64,000 nucleotides of DNA from Prochlorococcus marinus (GTDB taxonomy: Bacteria > Cyanobacteriota > Cyanobacteriia > PCC-6307 > Cyanobiaceae). The position numbers were made by a program, and so were the translations under genes. Positions within the stretch are counted from its first letter, which is position 1; each line of letters opens with the position of its first letter. Under the pieces are notes generated by a model, which saw only the letters and a program-made list of their open reading frames with translations, was not told the DNA's origin and did no database searches. Positions 55,781 through 64,000 of the stretch are shown piece after piece. The stretch is taken from NCBI RefSeq assembly GCF_001180265.1, contig NZ_CVSW01000063.1, forward strand, positions 26,123 through 90,122, in the 5' to 3' direction.

Positions 55781-56830
55781 TTATAAAGACTTTGATGCAA
55801 GAAGATCATCATTTATACACATCTCCTCAACCAATTCATCAAAAGATATTGAAGGCTCCCACCCTATTTCTCTTTTAGCCTTAGATGCATCTCCTAAAAG
55901 CAAATCAACTTCTGTTGGACGAAAATATTTAGGGTCAACTTTTATTAAGATTCTTTTAGTTTTCGAGTCAATACCAACTTCCTCAACCCCACTGCCCTCA
56001 AAAATAAGTTTATATCCAAACCACTCAGCCACTTTAATACAAAATTCTCTTACAGAACGAGTATTTCCAGTTGCGATAACATAGTCATCAGGAATTTTTT
56101 GTTGTAAGATAAGCCATTGTGCAAAAACATAATCTTTTGCATGCCCCCAATCTCTTTTAGAATCTAAATTACCCAAATAAAGACAATCATCTAGACCATA
56201 TTTAATTCTCGCAAAACCTCTAGTAATTTTTCTAGTAACGAAATTTTCTCCCCTCCTAGGCGATTCATGGTTGAAAAGGATACCATTTGAAGCATGCATA
56301 CTATATGCTTCTCTATAGTTCCTAACAAGCCAATAAGAATATATTTTTGCTATTGAATATGGACTCCTTGGTCTAAAAGGAGTTTCTTCGTTTTGTGGAA
56401 TTTCAGCTACTTTTCCATATAATTCAGAAGTTGAAGCTTGATAAAACTTCACATCATTTATTTCTTGCGCTCTTAATGATTCAAGGATTCTTAGTGTTCC
56501 TAGAGCATCGACTTGTGCTGTATATTCAGGCATAGAAAAACTAATTGCAACATGACTTTGAGCTGCTAGATTATAAATTTCGTTAGGTTTAATATCTTGA
56601 ATAATTGAATTTATATTTGATGAATCTGTCATATCTCCATAATGAAGAAATAAATTCACAGAGTCAGAATGTCTATCTTCATAGATATCATCGATTCTTG
56701 TCGTATTAAAGTAACTCGACCTTCTTTTTATTCCATGAACTTCATAACCTTTTGAAAGCAATAACTCTGCTAAGTATGATCCATCTTGTCCAGTAATCCC
56801 AGCTATTAAAGCTTTACGTTTTAGATTCAT
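55781..56830 (-). CDS. gmd: GDP-mannose 4,6-dehydratase
   Basis: 349 aa. [33 protein letters not shown] is the classic N terminus; [34 protein letters not shown] (Tyr-x3-Lys) and [14 protein letters not shown] follow. It makes GDP-4-keto-6-deoxymannose for Fcl. With ManC at the right edge this gives a full GDP-mannose to GDP-fucose route. It is transcribed as a single gene, with about 105 bases to the next gene. Confidence 0.97.
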   Translation of the reverse strand: MNLKRKALIAGITGQDGSYLAELLLSKGYEVHGIKRRSSYFNTTRIDDIYEDRHSDSVNLFLHYGDMTDSSNINSIIQDIKPNEIYNLAAQSHVAISFSMPEYTAQVDALGTLRILESLRAQEINDVKFYQASTSELYGKVAEIPQNEETPFRPRSPYSIAKIYSYWLVRNYREAYSMHASNGILFNHESPRRGENFVTRKITRGFARIKYGLDDCLYLGNLDSKRDWGHAKDYVFAQWLILQQKIPDDYVIATGNTRSVREFCIKVAEWFGYKLIFEGSGVEEVGIDSKTKRILIKVDPKYFRPTEVDLLLGDASKAKREIGWEPSISFDELVEEMCINDDLLASKSL

Positions 56831-57039
56831 AAAATATTTTCCAATTTAGTTTATATTTATTTTGATTATTATAGATCAACAAAAGTAAAATAAAAAGAAT
56901 AGCATTTTTGGATTAATCTAATTAATAAATACCTTCAAGATTTTTTTAATTTTTAAGTCCATGCAGATTTTGAGTTTAATTAAGATAAATTTTATATGAT
57001 AAATATATTTATTAAAATTGAAATTAAAAGCGTAAATAT

Positions 57040-57840
57040 ATGAATAAAAAAATTAAAAATAATGAATTATCCATACTCGTTTGCTCTTATGATAAAGTTC
57101 TTGATGTTTTGGAATTGTGGGATAATTATACATATACATATTTTCAAGACTTAAGTAAAAAATATAAAATTTATTATGGTTTAAATTTCCCGAATAAAGA
57201 AAATTATAATTTAATTAATAAAAATATCCTTTTCTCAAACACTTTTGATTGGGGTTTATCAATGAAAATTTGGTTAACGCAAATCGATAGCAAATATTTA
57301 TTAATTTTACTAGATGATCAATTAATCAAAAAACTATCAATTCTAAGACTTGAAACCATTATTAATGATGTAGAAAATGAAAATATTAAATTTGCCTCAA
57401 TTTCATATGGAGTACAAATTTTTCAAAAATTCATAAAAAAACAATCAATTTTTAAAGGTGAAATACCAATATCTAAATACAGTATTAATTTACAACCAGC
57501 TATCTGGGAAAAAAGTTTTTTGAAGAAACTACTTAAAAATGTAAACAACCCTTGGGATTTCGAATTAAAGTCTTCAATATTATATAAAAGAAAATTTTTT
57601 AAATCTTACTATTACATAGCAAAAGATATAGCTTTTTTTGAACAATATATAGAAAGAGGAAAATTATATCCAAAAAGATTTTACAAAATTTTCAAGAGAA
57701 ATTATAAAACACTGACTAAAAGATATTCATTAGAAAAATCCAGAAGAATTTGGTCTCATATTGGTTACATATATAAATTATTTAAAGAATTATTCAATGT
57801 ATTAAAGTCTTTTTTAATAAAAAAAATTAAATACTTATAA
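57040..57840 (+). CDS. Putative glycosyltransferase, unclassified
   Basis: 266 aa. ELSILVCSYDKVLDVLELWDNYT opens like a GT-A fold, YLLILLDDQLI gives a DDQ in place of DxD, and SINLQPAIWEKSFLKKLLK, NPWDFELKSS resembles segments I recall from uncharacterised capsule-locus glycosyltransferases. The basic C terminus (about 220-266) is rich in Lys and aromatic residues. Family number cannot be given. Confidence 0.62.
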   Translation: MNKKIKNNELSILVCSYDKVLDVLELWDNYTYTYFQDLSKKYKIYYGLNFPNKENYNLINKNILFSNTFDWGLSMKIWLTQIDSKYLLILLDDQLIKKLSILRLETIINDVENENIKFASISYGVQIFQKFIKKQSIFKGEIPISKYSINLQPAIWEKSFLKKLLKNVNNPWDFELKSSILYKRKFFKSYYYIAKDIAFFEQYIERGKLYPKRFYKIFKRNYKTLTKRYSLEKSRRIWSHIGYIYKLFKELFNVLKSFLIKKIKYL

Positions 57841-57847
57841 GTATTTT

Positions 57848-58387
57848 CTATAAAATTAACGGCTCAAAAGAATCAATATTAGGTAAAGATTTATCTCTAG
57901 AAGAAATTAATGGATTATTAATTGGCCAATTATAATCTACAGAATTCCACAAGACGCCTGTATCGTTTATTGGATCATATTCAGTTTCGACTAAATAAAG
58001 AAGTATGGCTTGATTACTCTGAAGATTTAGAAAAGAATGACCAAATCCTTTTGGAATGAAAATTGTGTCATTGGAATTACTATCCAAATATGTTGAATAA
58101 ACTTTTCCAAAATTCGTTCCCATTCTCAAATCAACCAAAACATCAAGTACCCTTCCAGAGAGGCAAGATACTATTTTGCCCTGTGAAGATTCATTGATTT
58201 GGAGATGAAAACCTCTTAAAACATTCTCATTTGAAGTAGAAAAATAACATTCCTTAGGAGAGAAATTAATACTCTCAGCAAACCATGATTCCTGAAATAC
58301 TTTGCAAAACCCACCCCTATAATCTACTTTATTTTTTACATCAAGAAAATAAATATCAGAACCATCTATTCTACTTAAAAAAGACAT
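57848..58387 (-). CDS. rfbC: RmlC-like nucleotide-sugar 3,5-epimerase
   Basis: 179 aa cupin-type epimerase. NVLRGFHLQINESSQGKIVSCLSGRVLDVLVDLR carries the catalytic His, FIPKGFGHSFLNL and YLVETEYDPINDTGVLWNSV the Tyr region, and LISSRDKSLP the Asp. The nearest sugar genes are rfbF and rfbG of the CDP route; no rmlA, rmlB or rmlD is in the window, so it may act on a CDP- rather than a dTDP-sugar. It ends close to the previous gene and is preceded by 60 bases to rfbG. Confidence 0.88.
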   Translation of the reverse strand: MSFLSRIDGSDIYFLDVKNKVDYRGGFCKVFQESWFAESINFSPKECYFSTSNENVLRGFHLQINESSQGKIVSCLSGRVLDVLVDLRMGTNFGKVYSTYLDSNSNDTIFIPKGFGHSFLNLQSNQAILLYLVETEYDPINDTGVLWNSVDYNWPINNPLISSRDKSLPNIDSFEPLIL

Positions 58388-58447
58388 ACTAAATAATCTA
58401 ATTTAAATTATGATTCCAACTTATCATCTTATGAATATTGAAAGATT

Positions 58448-59536
58448 TTATTTATTGTTTATTTCATAATTTCTAATATCTTCAATAACTTTTTCAAACG
58501 CATCCTCACCTTGATGTACATCTCTATACCAGTTAACAGTCTTTCTCACAGTCTGATCAAAATCTAATCTCGGATACCATCCCAATAATTGAAATGATTT
58601 TTCAATATTTAAGTTTAATAATTTGGTTTCATGAAATTTATTTGAACTTTGAAAATTTATTGACTCACCTGGCCAAATTGAAAAAATCTTATCTACCAAA
58701 TCTTTTACACTTTTATTGCTAGAAATATTTGGTCCAAAATTAAAACTATAAAGATCTTCTGCATTGTTTTTAGATATTTCCTCAGCAACAAATAAGTAAC
58801 CATTCAAAGGTTCAAGTACATGCTGCCAAGGTCTTGTGAATTCAAAATTTCTTATTTTTATTTTTTCAGAAGATATAATTCCCTTTATAACATCAGGAAC
58901 TATTCTGTTGACTGCCCAATCACCGCCACCAATAACATTACCAGCCCTTACTGATGCTAGTTTATATTTACCTTTATTTTCATTGAGAAAAGATGACCTC
59001 CAACTAGAAATAGCGATTTCAGTAGCTGCTTTACTCGCACTGTAAGGATCGTACCCTCCTAATCGATCATTCTCTCTATATCCATATATAGATTCTCTAT
59101 TTTCATAAACTTTATCAGTAGTAATTACAATTAATGTACATTGATTTCTTATCTCACTAAGAGAATCCATAAGATTTAATGTGCCAATAACATTTGTCTC
59201 CCATGTTTTTATAGGCTTAAGATAACTCAAACCTACAATTGGTTGAGCTGCAAAATGAAAAATAATTTCAGGCTGATAATCTTTTACTGTTTTTCTAATT
59301 AACTGATTATTCAATATATCGCCGAAAATGCTCTCGACATTATCTTCAATAGAATTTTTTATTTTATTAAATAAGAAATTGCTATCGTCCAAAGGTAAAG
59401 AAAATCCCATTACTTTGGCTCCCAAATCAAATAATAAGGAAGTCATCCATGATCCCTTAAAACCGGTATGACCAGTTATAAAAACTCTTCGATCCTTCCA
59501 AAACTCTTTTTTGGGGCTTCTTACCATTTTTTCCAA
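58448..59536 (-). CDS. rfbG: CDP-glucose 4,6-dehydratase
   Basis: 362 aa SDR enzyme. VFITGHTGFKGSWMTSLLFDLGAKVMGFSL is the NAD-binding N terminus; ITTDKVYENRESIYGYRENDRLGG and DPYSASKAATEIAISSWR carry the catalytic Thr/Asp and Tyr-x3-Lys. It makes CDP-4-keto-6-deoxyglucose. Its start overlaps rfbF by 16 bases, so the two are translated together. Conserved C-terminal LLGWYPRLDFDQTVRKTVNWY is present. Confidence 0.96.
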   Translation of the reverse strand: MEKMVRSPKKEFWKDRRVFITGHTGFKGSWMTSLLFDLGAKVMGFSLPLDDSNFLFNKIKNSIEDNVESIFGDILNNQLIRKTVKDYQPEIIFHFAAQPIVGLSYLKPIKTWETNVIGTLNLMDSLSEIRNQCTLIVITTDKVYENRESIYGYRENDRLGGYDPYSASKAATEIAISSWRSSFLNENKGKYKLASVRAGNVIGGGDWAVNRIVPDVIKGIISSEKIKIRNFEFTRPWQHVLEPLNGYLFVAEEISKNNAEDLYSFNFGPNISSNKSVKDLVDKIFSIWPGESINFQSSNKFHETKLLNLNIEKSFQLLGWYPRLDFDQTVRKTVNWYRDVHQGEDAFEKVIEDIRNYEINNK

Positions 59537-60291
59537 GGAGCATTATTATTGTCCCATAAATTATTAAGAATATTTTTTTCTCTTAAAGTATCCATTGGTT
59601 GCCAAAAACCATAATGCTTAAAAGCATGCAGTTGATTATCATTAACTAATGATTTTATTGGCTCATTCTCCCAAATAGTATTATCATCTTTAATCCTATT
59701 TAAAACTTCTGCCTCTAAAACAAAAAAACCTGCGCTAACCCATCCCTCATTTCCTAGGATTTTTTCTTGAAAATATTCAACATTTTCATTTTTATCCAAA
59801 GATAGAGATCCATATCTACCTTTCGGTTGAACAGCAGTAACCGTAGCAAGTTTTTTCGAGGCTTTATGAGCATCAATAAGACTTTTAATATTTATGTCTG
59901 AGAGTCCATCCCCATATGTGAAGCAAAAAGATTCATCATCTAAATATTCTCTCACTCTTTTTAATCTTCCTCCAGTCATAGTCTTTTCACCAGTATCAAT
60001 TAAGGTGATTTTCCAATTCTCAGTCTTTTTTTGAATTATATCTATTTTATTTTCTTTTAAATCAATTTCTAAATCATTCATATGAAGAAAATAGTTAGCA
60101 AAATATTCTTTTATTAAATATCCCTTGTATCCACAACAGACTATAAATTCTCTTATGCCATAGTGATTATAGGTTTTTATAATATGCCACAATATTGGTT
60201 TACCACCTATCAAAATCATTGGTTTTGGTTTTAAATGAGTTTCTTCACTAATTCTTGTACCAAATCCACCTGCTAAAATTACTGCCTTCAT
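59521..60291 (-). CDS. rfbF: Glucose-1-phosphate cytidylyltransferase
   Basis: 256 aa. KAVILAGGFGTRISEETHLKPKPMILIGGKPILWHI is the nucleotidyltransferase motif; FCFTYGDGLSDINIKSL supplies the metal Asp and GFWQPMDTLREKNILN the C-terminal signature of RfbF. It makes CDP-glucose for RfbG. ATG start; divergent from the RfbH-like gene over about 110 bases. Confidence 0.97.
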   Translation of the reverse strand: MKAVILAGGFGTRISEETHLKPKPMILIGGKPILWHIIKTYNHYGIREFIVCCGYKGYLIKEYFANYFLHMNDLEIDLKENKIDIIQKKTENWKITLIDTGEKTMTGGRLKRVREYLDDESFCFTYGDGLSDINIKSLIDAHKASKKLATVTAVQPKGRYGSLSLDKNENVEYFQEKILGNEGWVSAGFFVLEAEVLNRIKDDNTIWENEPIKSLVNDNQLHAFKHYGFWQPMDTLREKNILNNLWDNNNAPWKKW

Positions 60292-60400
60292 AATTTTTAG
60301 AAATTAATGATATTTTTAAGTATTTTTAATACCTTTTTCTTTATCGTTGATCAAAAAAAAGTATAACACGGTGGTAATATTGACTAAAAAAATAAAATTG

Positions 60401-61597
60401 ATGAATCAAAAGATCTCCTATGCTAAGACGGTTTATGGTCAAGATGAAATAGATGCAGTTGTTAAGTGTTTAAATGAATCAACACAAATGGGTAAATACT
60501 CTAGAGAGTTTGAGAGAAAAATTGCGCAATTATTCAGCAAAAAACATTGCCTTTACGTTAATTCAGGATCTTCTGCCTTATATATTGGAATCGAGGCTTT
60601 CGATTTTAAAGAGGGATCAGAGGTAATAACTCCAGCACTAACTTTTTCTACAACTGTAGGTTGTTTATTAAAAAATAAATTAGTTCCCTCTTTTATAGAT
60701 GTAAAACCTTATACCTACTGCATTGACGATGAGCAAATTGAGGAAATGATTACCGATAAAACTGTAGCTATTTTAGCTCCAAACTTGATGGGTAATATTT
60801 GTAACTGGCAAAATATAAGAAGAATTGCAGATAAATACGGACTAATTGTTATAGAAGATTCAGCTGATACGCTGGGAGCAACTTTCAAAGGAAATATTTC
60901 TACCGGAGAATTCACTGATATGTCAATTACTAGTTTTTATGGATCTCACATAATAAATTGCGCGGGCAATGGAGGAGCATTAGCAGTCAATAATCTTGAT
61001 GTACTAGAAAAAGCGAAGCTTCTTAGGTCTTGGGGTAGAAGTTCTTCACTTTTTGATGAGAAGAGTGAAGAAATAGAAAACAGATTTAATATTAAACTTG
61101 ATGGAATAGAGTACGATTCCAAATTTGTTTTTGAATCCATAGGCTATAATCTCGAAGGCAGTGAAATAGGAGCAGCCTTTGGTATTGTGCAGCTAAATAA
61201 ACTTAAAGAAAATATACAAAAGAGACAAGAGAATTTTGAGCGGCAAATTCAATTTTTCAAAAGTCATGATGAATTTTTTATTAATCCAGAAGAATTAAAA
61301 GGTGTCAATACAGCTTGGTTGGCATTTCCTATTCTTATTAAAGAAAATAAGAAATTCACAAGAAAAGAGTTTCAAATTTATCTAGAAAAAAATAATATTC
61401 AAACAAGAGTGGTATTTACAGGTAATATCTTAAGGCAACCTATGTGCAAAGATATAAATAAAAAAGTAAGCAAGAACGGATATCCTAATGCTGATAGAGT
61501 AATGAAAAATGGTGTTTTATTGCCTCTGCATCATGGAATGAGTGAATCTATGTTTAAAAGATTACATGAAACAATTCAAGAGTTAATAAAGAAATAA
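60401..61597 (+). CDS. RfbH/ColD-like PLP/PMP sugar 3-dehydratase, lacking Fe-S cysteines
   Basis: 398 aa from ATG at 60401; an in-frame TTG at 60347 would add 18 basic residues. DegT fold: YVNSGSSALYIGIEAF, PALTFSTTVGCLL, LIVIEDSADTLGATF and SFYGSHIINCAGNGGALAV. At the Schiff-base position it has His183 in place of Lys, as in RfbH (E1) and ColD dehydratases that remove the 3-OH. The loop that in E1 holds the [2Fe-2S] cysteines (after RSWGR) here reads SSSLFDEKSEEIENRF with no Cys. It should act after rfbF/rfbG on CDP-4-keto-6-deoxyglucose; this is inference. Confidence 0.82.
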   Translation: MNQKISYAKTVYGQDEIDAVVKCLNESTQMGKYSREFERKIAQLFSKKHCLYVNSGSSALYIGIEAFDFKEGSEVITPALTFSTTVGCLLKNKLVPSFIDVKPYTYCIDDEQIEEMITDKTVAILAPNLMGNICNWQNIRRIADKYGLIVIEDSADTLGATFKGNISTGEFTDMSITSFYGSHIINCAGNGGALAVNNLDVLEKAKLLRSWGRSSSLFDEKSEEIENRFNIKLDGIEYDSKFVFESIGYNLEGSEIGAAFGIVQLNKLKENIQKRQENFERQIQFFKSHDEFFINPEELKGVNTAWLAFPILIKENKKFTRKEFQIYLEKNNIQTRVVFTGNILRQPMCKDINKKVSKNGYPNADRVMKNGVLLPLHHGMSESMFKRLHETIQELIKK

Positions 61598-61676
61598 TAT
61601 TTTTATCTTTTACTATTATCTAAATTAGATGATTTTTTTAATTCAATTGAAATTGAATTTTTTAAAAATATCTTGA

Positions 61677-62495
61677 TTATTTATAAATAATATTAAAGTT
61701 TATTTTATGAATTTTTTTATCCGATAAATATATAAATATTTGAAAAAATCCTCTAATCAAAATTTTAAAAAATAAATAAATATAATTTTTACTTTCTATA
61801 GAATATATCTTCCAAATCCAGAAAATTGTTTTAATTTTATTACTTGATAGGGATGAATTTGAAACTCTATATATAGTATTTGCATTCTTATCAATAAGAA
61901 TTGATTTTTCACTAATTGTGGAAATTAATTCCTTCCAAAATATATAATCTTCATGATAATGTGGCTTAAATCTTATATTTCTTATCTTATTATACTTAAC
62001 GCAAGAAGTTGACATAGAGATTGGATTTATAAATTTAATTAAGGCATTAATTCTCAGAAATGGGATCTTTTTTCTTTTTAAAAATATATTTTTGGTTTCT
62101 ATATAACGATAATAATCTGAGGAAATTAAATTAATATCTTTATTGTTAGTGATTAATTCATATTGCCTTTTTAATTTATTTGGCAACCAAATATCATCAA
62201 TATCTAAGAAGCAAATATACTTTCCCATAGCATTATCTAAGCCAAAATTTCTCGCTTGATATGGCGTATCTATCAATTTTTTATAATTATTTTTAAGAAC
62301 TCTAAATCTGCAATCATTAATTGTTTTACAATATAAGATATCAAAACTATTATCAAGACTTCCATCATCAATAATAATAACTTCCCAATCCTTAAATAAT
62401 TGACTATAAAGACAATTTAAATACCCATCAATATATTTAGCTCCATCTTTTACTGGGGTGATAATAGAAAAAAAAATATTTAAATTATTTTTCAT
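61677..62495 (-). CDS. GT2 family glycosyltransferase
   Basis: 272 aa. FFSIITPVKDGAKYIDGYLNCLYSQLFKDWEVIIIDDGSLDNS and KYICFLDIDDIWLPNKLKRQ give the family 2 nucleotide-sugar and DxD motifs. The C terminus is hydrophobic and basic (about residues 225-272), perhaps for membrane contact. It is preceded by 127 bases to the manC stop on the same strand. Confidence 0.9.
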   Translation of the reverse strand: MKNNLNIFFSIITPVKDGAKYIDGYLNCLYSQLFKDWEVIIIDDGSLDNSFDILYCKTINDCRFRVLKNNYKKLIDTPYQARNFGLDNAMGKYICFLDIDDIWLPNKLKRQYELITNNKDINLISSDYYRYIETKNIFLKRKKIPFLRINALIKFINPISMSTSCVKYNKIRNIRFKPHYHEDYIFWKELISTISEKSILIDKNANTIYRVSNSSLSSNKIKTIFWIWKIYSIESKNYIYLFFKILIRGFFQIFIYLSDKKIHKINFNIIYK

Positions 62496-62622
62496 TTATA
62501 ATTTTATATGTATCTATAATATCACCCAAAAAATTACAAGTTTCCGAAGAGCACTTGAGAAATATAAATAAATTTTTTTAAATTTATAAAAATTTAATTA
62601 ATTTCTAGATATCAAATAAATA

Positions 62623-64000
62623 TTAAAGTTTACTTCTTCCATATTTATCTTCAAATCTTTCAATATCATCTTCTCCAAGATATGAGCCACTTTGGACTTC
62701 TATCAAAATTAAAGGATATTCCCCAGGATTTGATAGTCTATGTTTAAAACCAAGAGGAATAAAAGTACTTTCATTTTCCCTTAATAATCTCTCACCGCCT
62801 TCTAATTCTACTTTTGCAGTGCCAGAAACAACAACCCAATGTTCGGTTCTAAATTTGTGTCTTTGTAAAGATAAAGATGCACCTGGATTAACATTAATTC
62901 TTTTTACCTGCCATCCCTCATCTTCTGCAATTGATAAGTAACTTCCCCATGGCCTAAAAACTTTTTTATGAGTATCACCCTCAGTAAATTTTTTCTCCTG
63001 TAAAAAAGAAACTATACCTTTAATATCTTGAGATTTTTCTTTATTAGCCACTAAAACAGCATCATTTGTCTCAATAATTACTAAATCTTCTAATCCTAAC
63101 CCAACCACCAATCTGTGATTACTCATTATGTATGAATTGGAGACACTTTTATTAATAACCTTACCTATCAAAATATTCCCATCATTATCTTTTCTAGATT
63201 CCTGCCAAAGCGATGACCAATTACCAACGTCACTCCAACCTACATTCATAGAAATTACGATACCTAAATTTGTCTTCTCCATTACAGCTTTATCTATAGA
63301 AATATTTGGACAATTACTAAAATATTTTTTGTCAAGTCTTAGGAAATCTAAATCTTTAGTGCAATATTTGTATGTCTCTAAACAAAACTTATAAATTTCT
63401 GGACATAAAGTTTTCATTTCATTAATAATTGCACTTGCCTTGAAAAGAAATATTCCACTATTCCAGAAATAATTTTGAGAAGATACAAATGTTTTAGCGG
63501 TTTCTAGATCTGGTTTTTCAACAAAAGAACTTATTGAAAAGGGCTGAATATCTTCATTATCAATTTGGCTATCTACCTTAATATATCCATATCCAATTTC
63601 TGGCTTATTAGGATAAACTCCAAAAGTTACTAATTTACCTTCTAAACTGTATTTCAATCCATATTTAATAACATTTTGGAATTTTGGGATATCCTTTATC
63701 AAATGATCAGCTGATAATACCAATAAATTAGGATCATCCCCTTTTTCAATTGCTTTTAATGCAGCTATTAAGACAGCTGGAGCAGTATTTCTACCTTCTG
63801 GTTCTAAGAATATCGTGCTTTTTTTAATATCCTTTTCCCTAAGTTGCTCTGCGACAATAAATCTATGCATTTCATTACATACAATTATTGGTTGAATCAA
63901 ACCATCAATACCTACTAATCTTTGATAAGTCTCTTGTAAAAAAGTATTATTTGAATTTTGATTTAAAGATAAAAATTGTTTTGGATAACTCGTTCTAGAT
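62623..64000 (-). CDS. manC: Mannose-1-phosphate guanylyltransferase/mannose-6-phosphate isomerase, partial
   Basis: The gene runs off the right edge; 459 codons are present. The frame is open to 63999 with SRTSYPKQFLSL, which in the family follows GGSGTRLWPL, so only about 15-20 N-terminal residues are missing. The nucleotidyltransferase half (about first 290 residues; VLSADHLIKD, FVEKPD, NSGIFLF) is followed by the cupin isomerase half (RPWGSY..., LQRHKFRTEHWVVVSGTAKV, FIPLGFKHRLSNPG). It makes GDP-mannose, the precursor for Gmd and Fcl. Confidence 0.95.
   Translation of the reverse strand, partial: SRTSYPKQFLSLNQNSNNTFLQETYQRLVGIDGLIQPIIVCNEMHRFIVAEQLREKDIKKSTIFLEPEGRNTAPAVLIAALKAIEKGDDPNLLVLSADHLIKDIPKFQNVIKYGLKYSLEGKLVTFGVYPNKPEIGYGYIKVDSQIDNEDIQPFSISSFVEKPDLETAKTFVSSQNYFWNSGIFLFKASAIINEMKTLCPEIYKFCLETYKYCTKDLDFLRLDKKYFSNCPNISIDKAVMEKTNLGIVISMNVGWSDVGNWSSLWQESRKDNDGNILIGKVINKSVSNSYIMSNHRLVVGLGLEDLVIIETNDAVLVANKEKSQDIKGIVSFLQEKKFTEGDTHKKVFRPWGSYLSIAEDEGWQVKRINVNPGASLSLQRHKFRTEHWVVVSGTAKVELEGGERLLRENESTFIPLGFKHRLSNPGEYPLILIEVQSGSYLGEDDIERFEDKYGRSKL

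Noticed and set aside
31457..64000. Duplicate of the tRNA-Arg 3' end as an attachment site
   Set aside because: No convincing copy of GGTTCGAATCCTGAAGAGAG was found by eye, and there is no integrase gene.

Overview
This window is cyanobacterial and almost certainly Prochlorococcus. By eye it is about 30% G+C, genes are packed with short AT-rich gaps, and GTG/TTG starts are common. It carries a six-helix Pcb/IsiA-type chlorophyll antenna, a Som-type porin, a DUF1824 protein, a DUF2808 protein, an MIF-like tautomerase and the order rpmH-rnpA-PH protein-yidC-ycf46. Together these point to a high-light clade; the exact subclade cannot be fixed from the sequence alone. No ribosomal RNA, CRISPR array, transposase, integrase or phage gene is visible.

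Left part (1-12320): an iron-stress neighbourhood mixed with small conserved genes. Next to a tRNA-Ser(CGA) lie a FutA-type ferric-iron binding protein, a divergent PKHD-type 2-oxoglutarate oxygenase, a small exported peptide and a porin. Further on are an IsiA-like Pcb antenna and flavodoxin (isiB) in tandem. Between them are glyQ, a three-gene unit (56-aa protein not previously tracked by size, MIF-like tautomerase, DUF1824) and several uncharacterised small genes. A SemiSWEET transporter and an AEC-type carrier follow.

Middle part (12317-29548): mostly conserved core genes. These include a GT39 sugar transferase, a GT4 enzyme, a DMT exporter, SppA, AroH, rpmH-rnpA-PH-yidC, Ycf46, serS, rseP, rpsN, pnp, cysQ and rsmI. 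A perfect 16-bp inverted repeat sits where pnp and cysQ converge.

Right part (29673-64000): a cell-surface polysaccharide island that begins around a tRNA-Arg(UCU). Strand changes are frequent and many genes are single transcription units. It encodes four modules. (1) A complete CMP-Kdo route (kdsD, kdsC, kdsB, kdsA) plus a KpsC/KpsS-like protein. (2) A GDP-fucose route (manC, gmd, fcl) with GT10-like and GT11-like transferases. (3) A CDP-deoxysugar route (rfbF, rfbG, an rfbC-like epimerase and an RfbH-like PLP/PMP dehydratase that keeps the family His but lacks the Fe-S cysteines). (4) Assembly and decoration functions: an O-antigen ligase/polymerase, an initiating sugar-phosphate transferase, an ABC flippase, several glycosyltransferases, FkbM-type and other methyltransferases and three 2OG-oxygenase-like proteins. 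One of the oxygenases is translationally coupled to an unusually short DegT-family protein. The island looks like the variable surface-glycan locus that typically separates Prochlorococcus strains and shapes phage recognition; that role is inferred from family knowledge.
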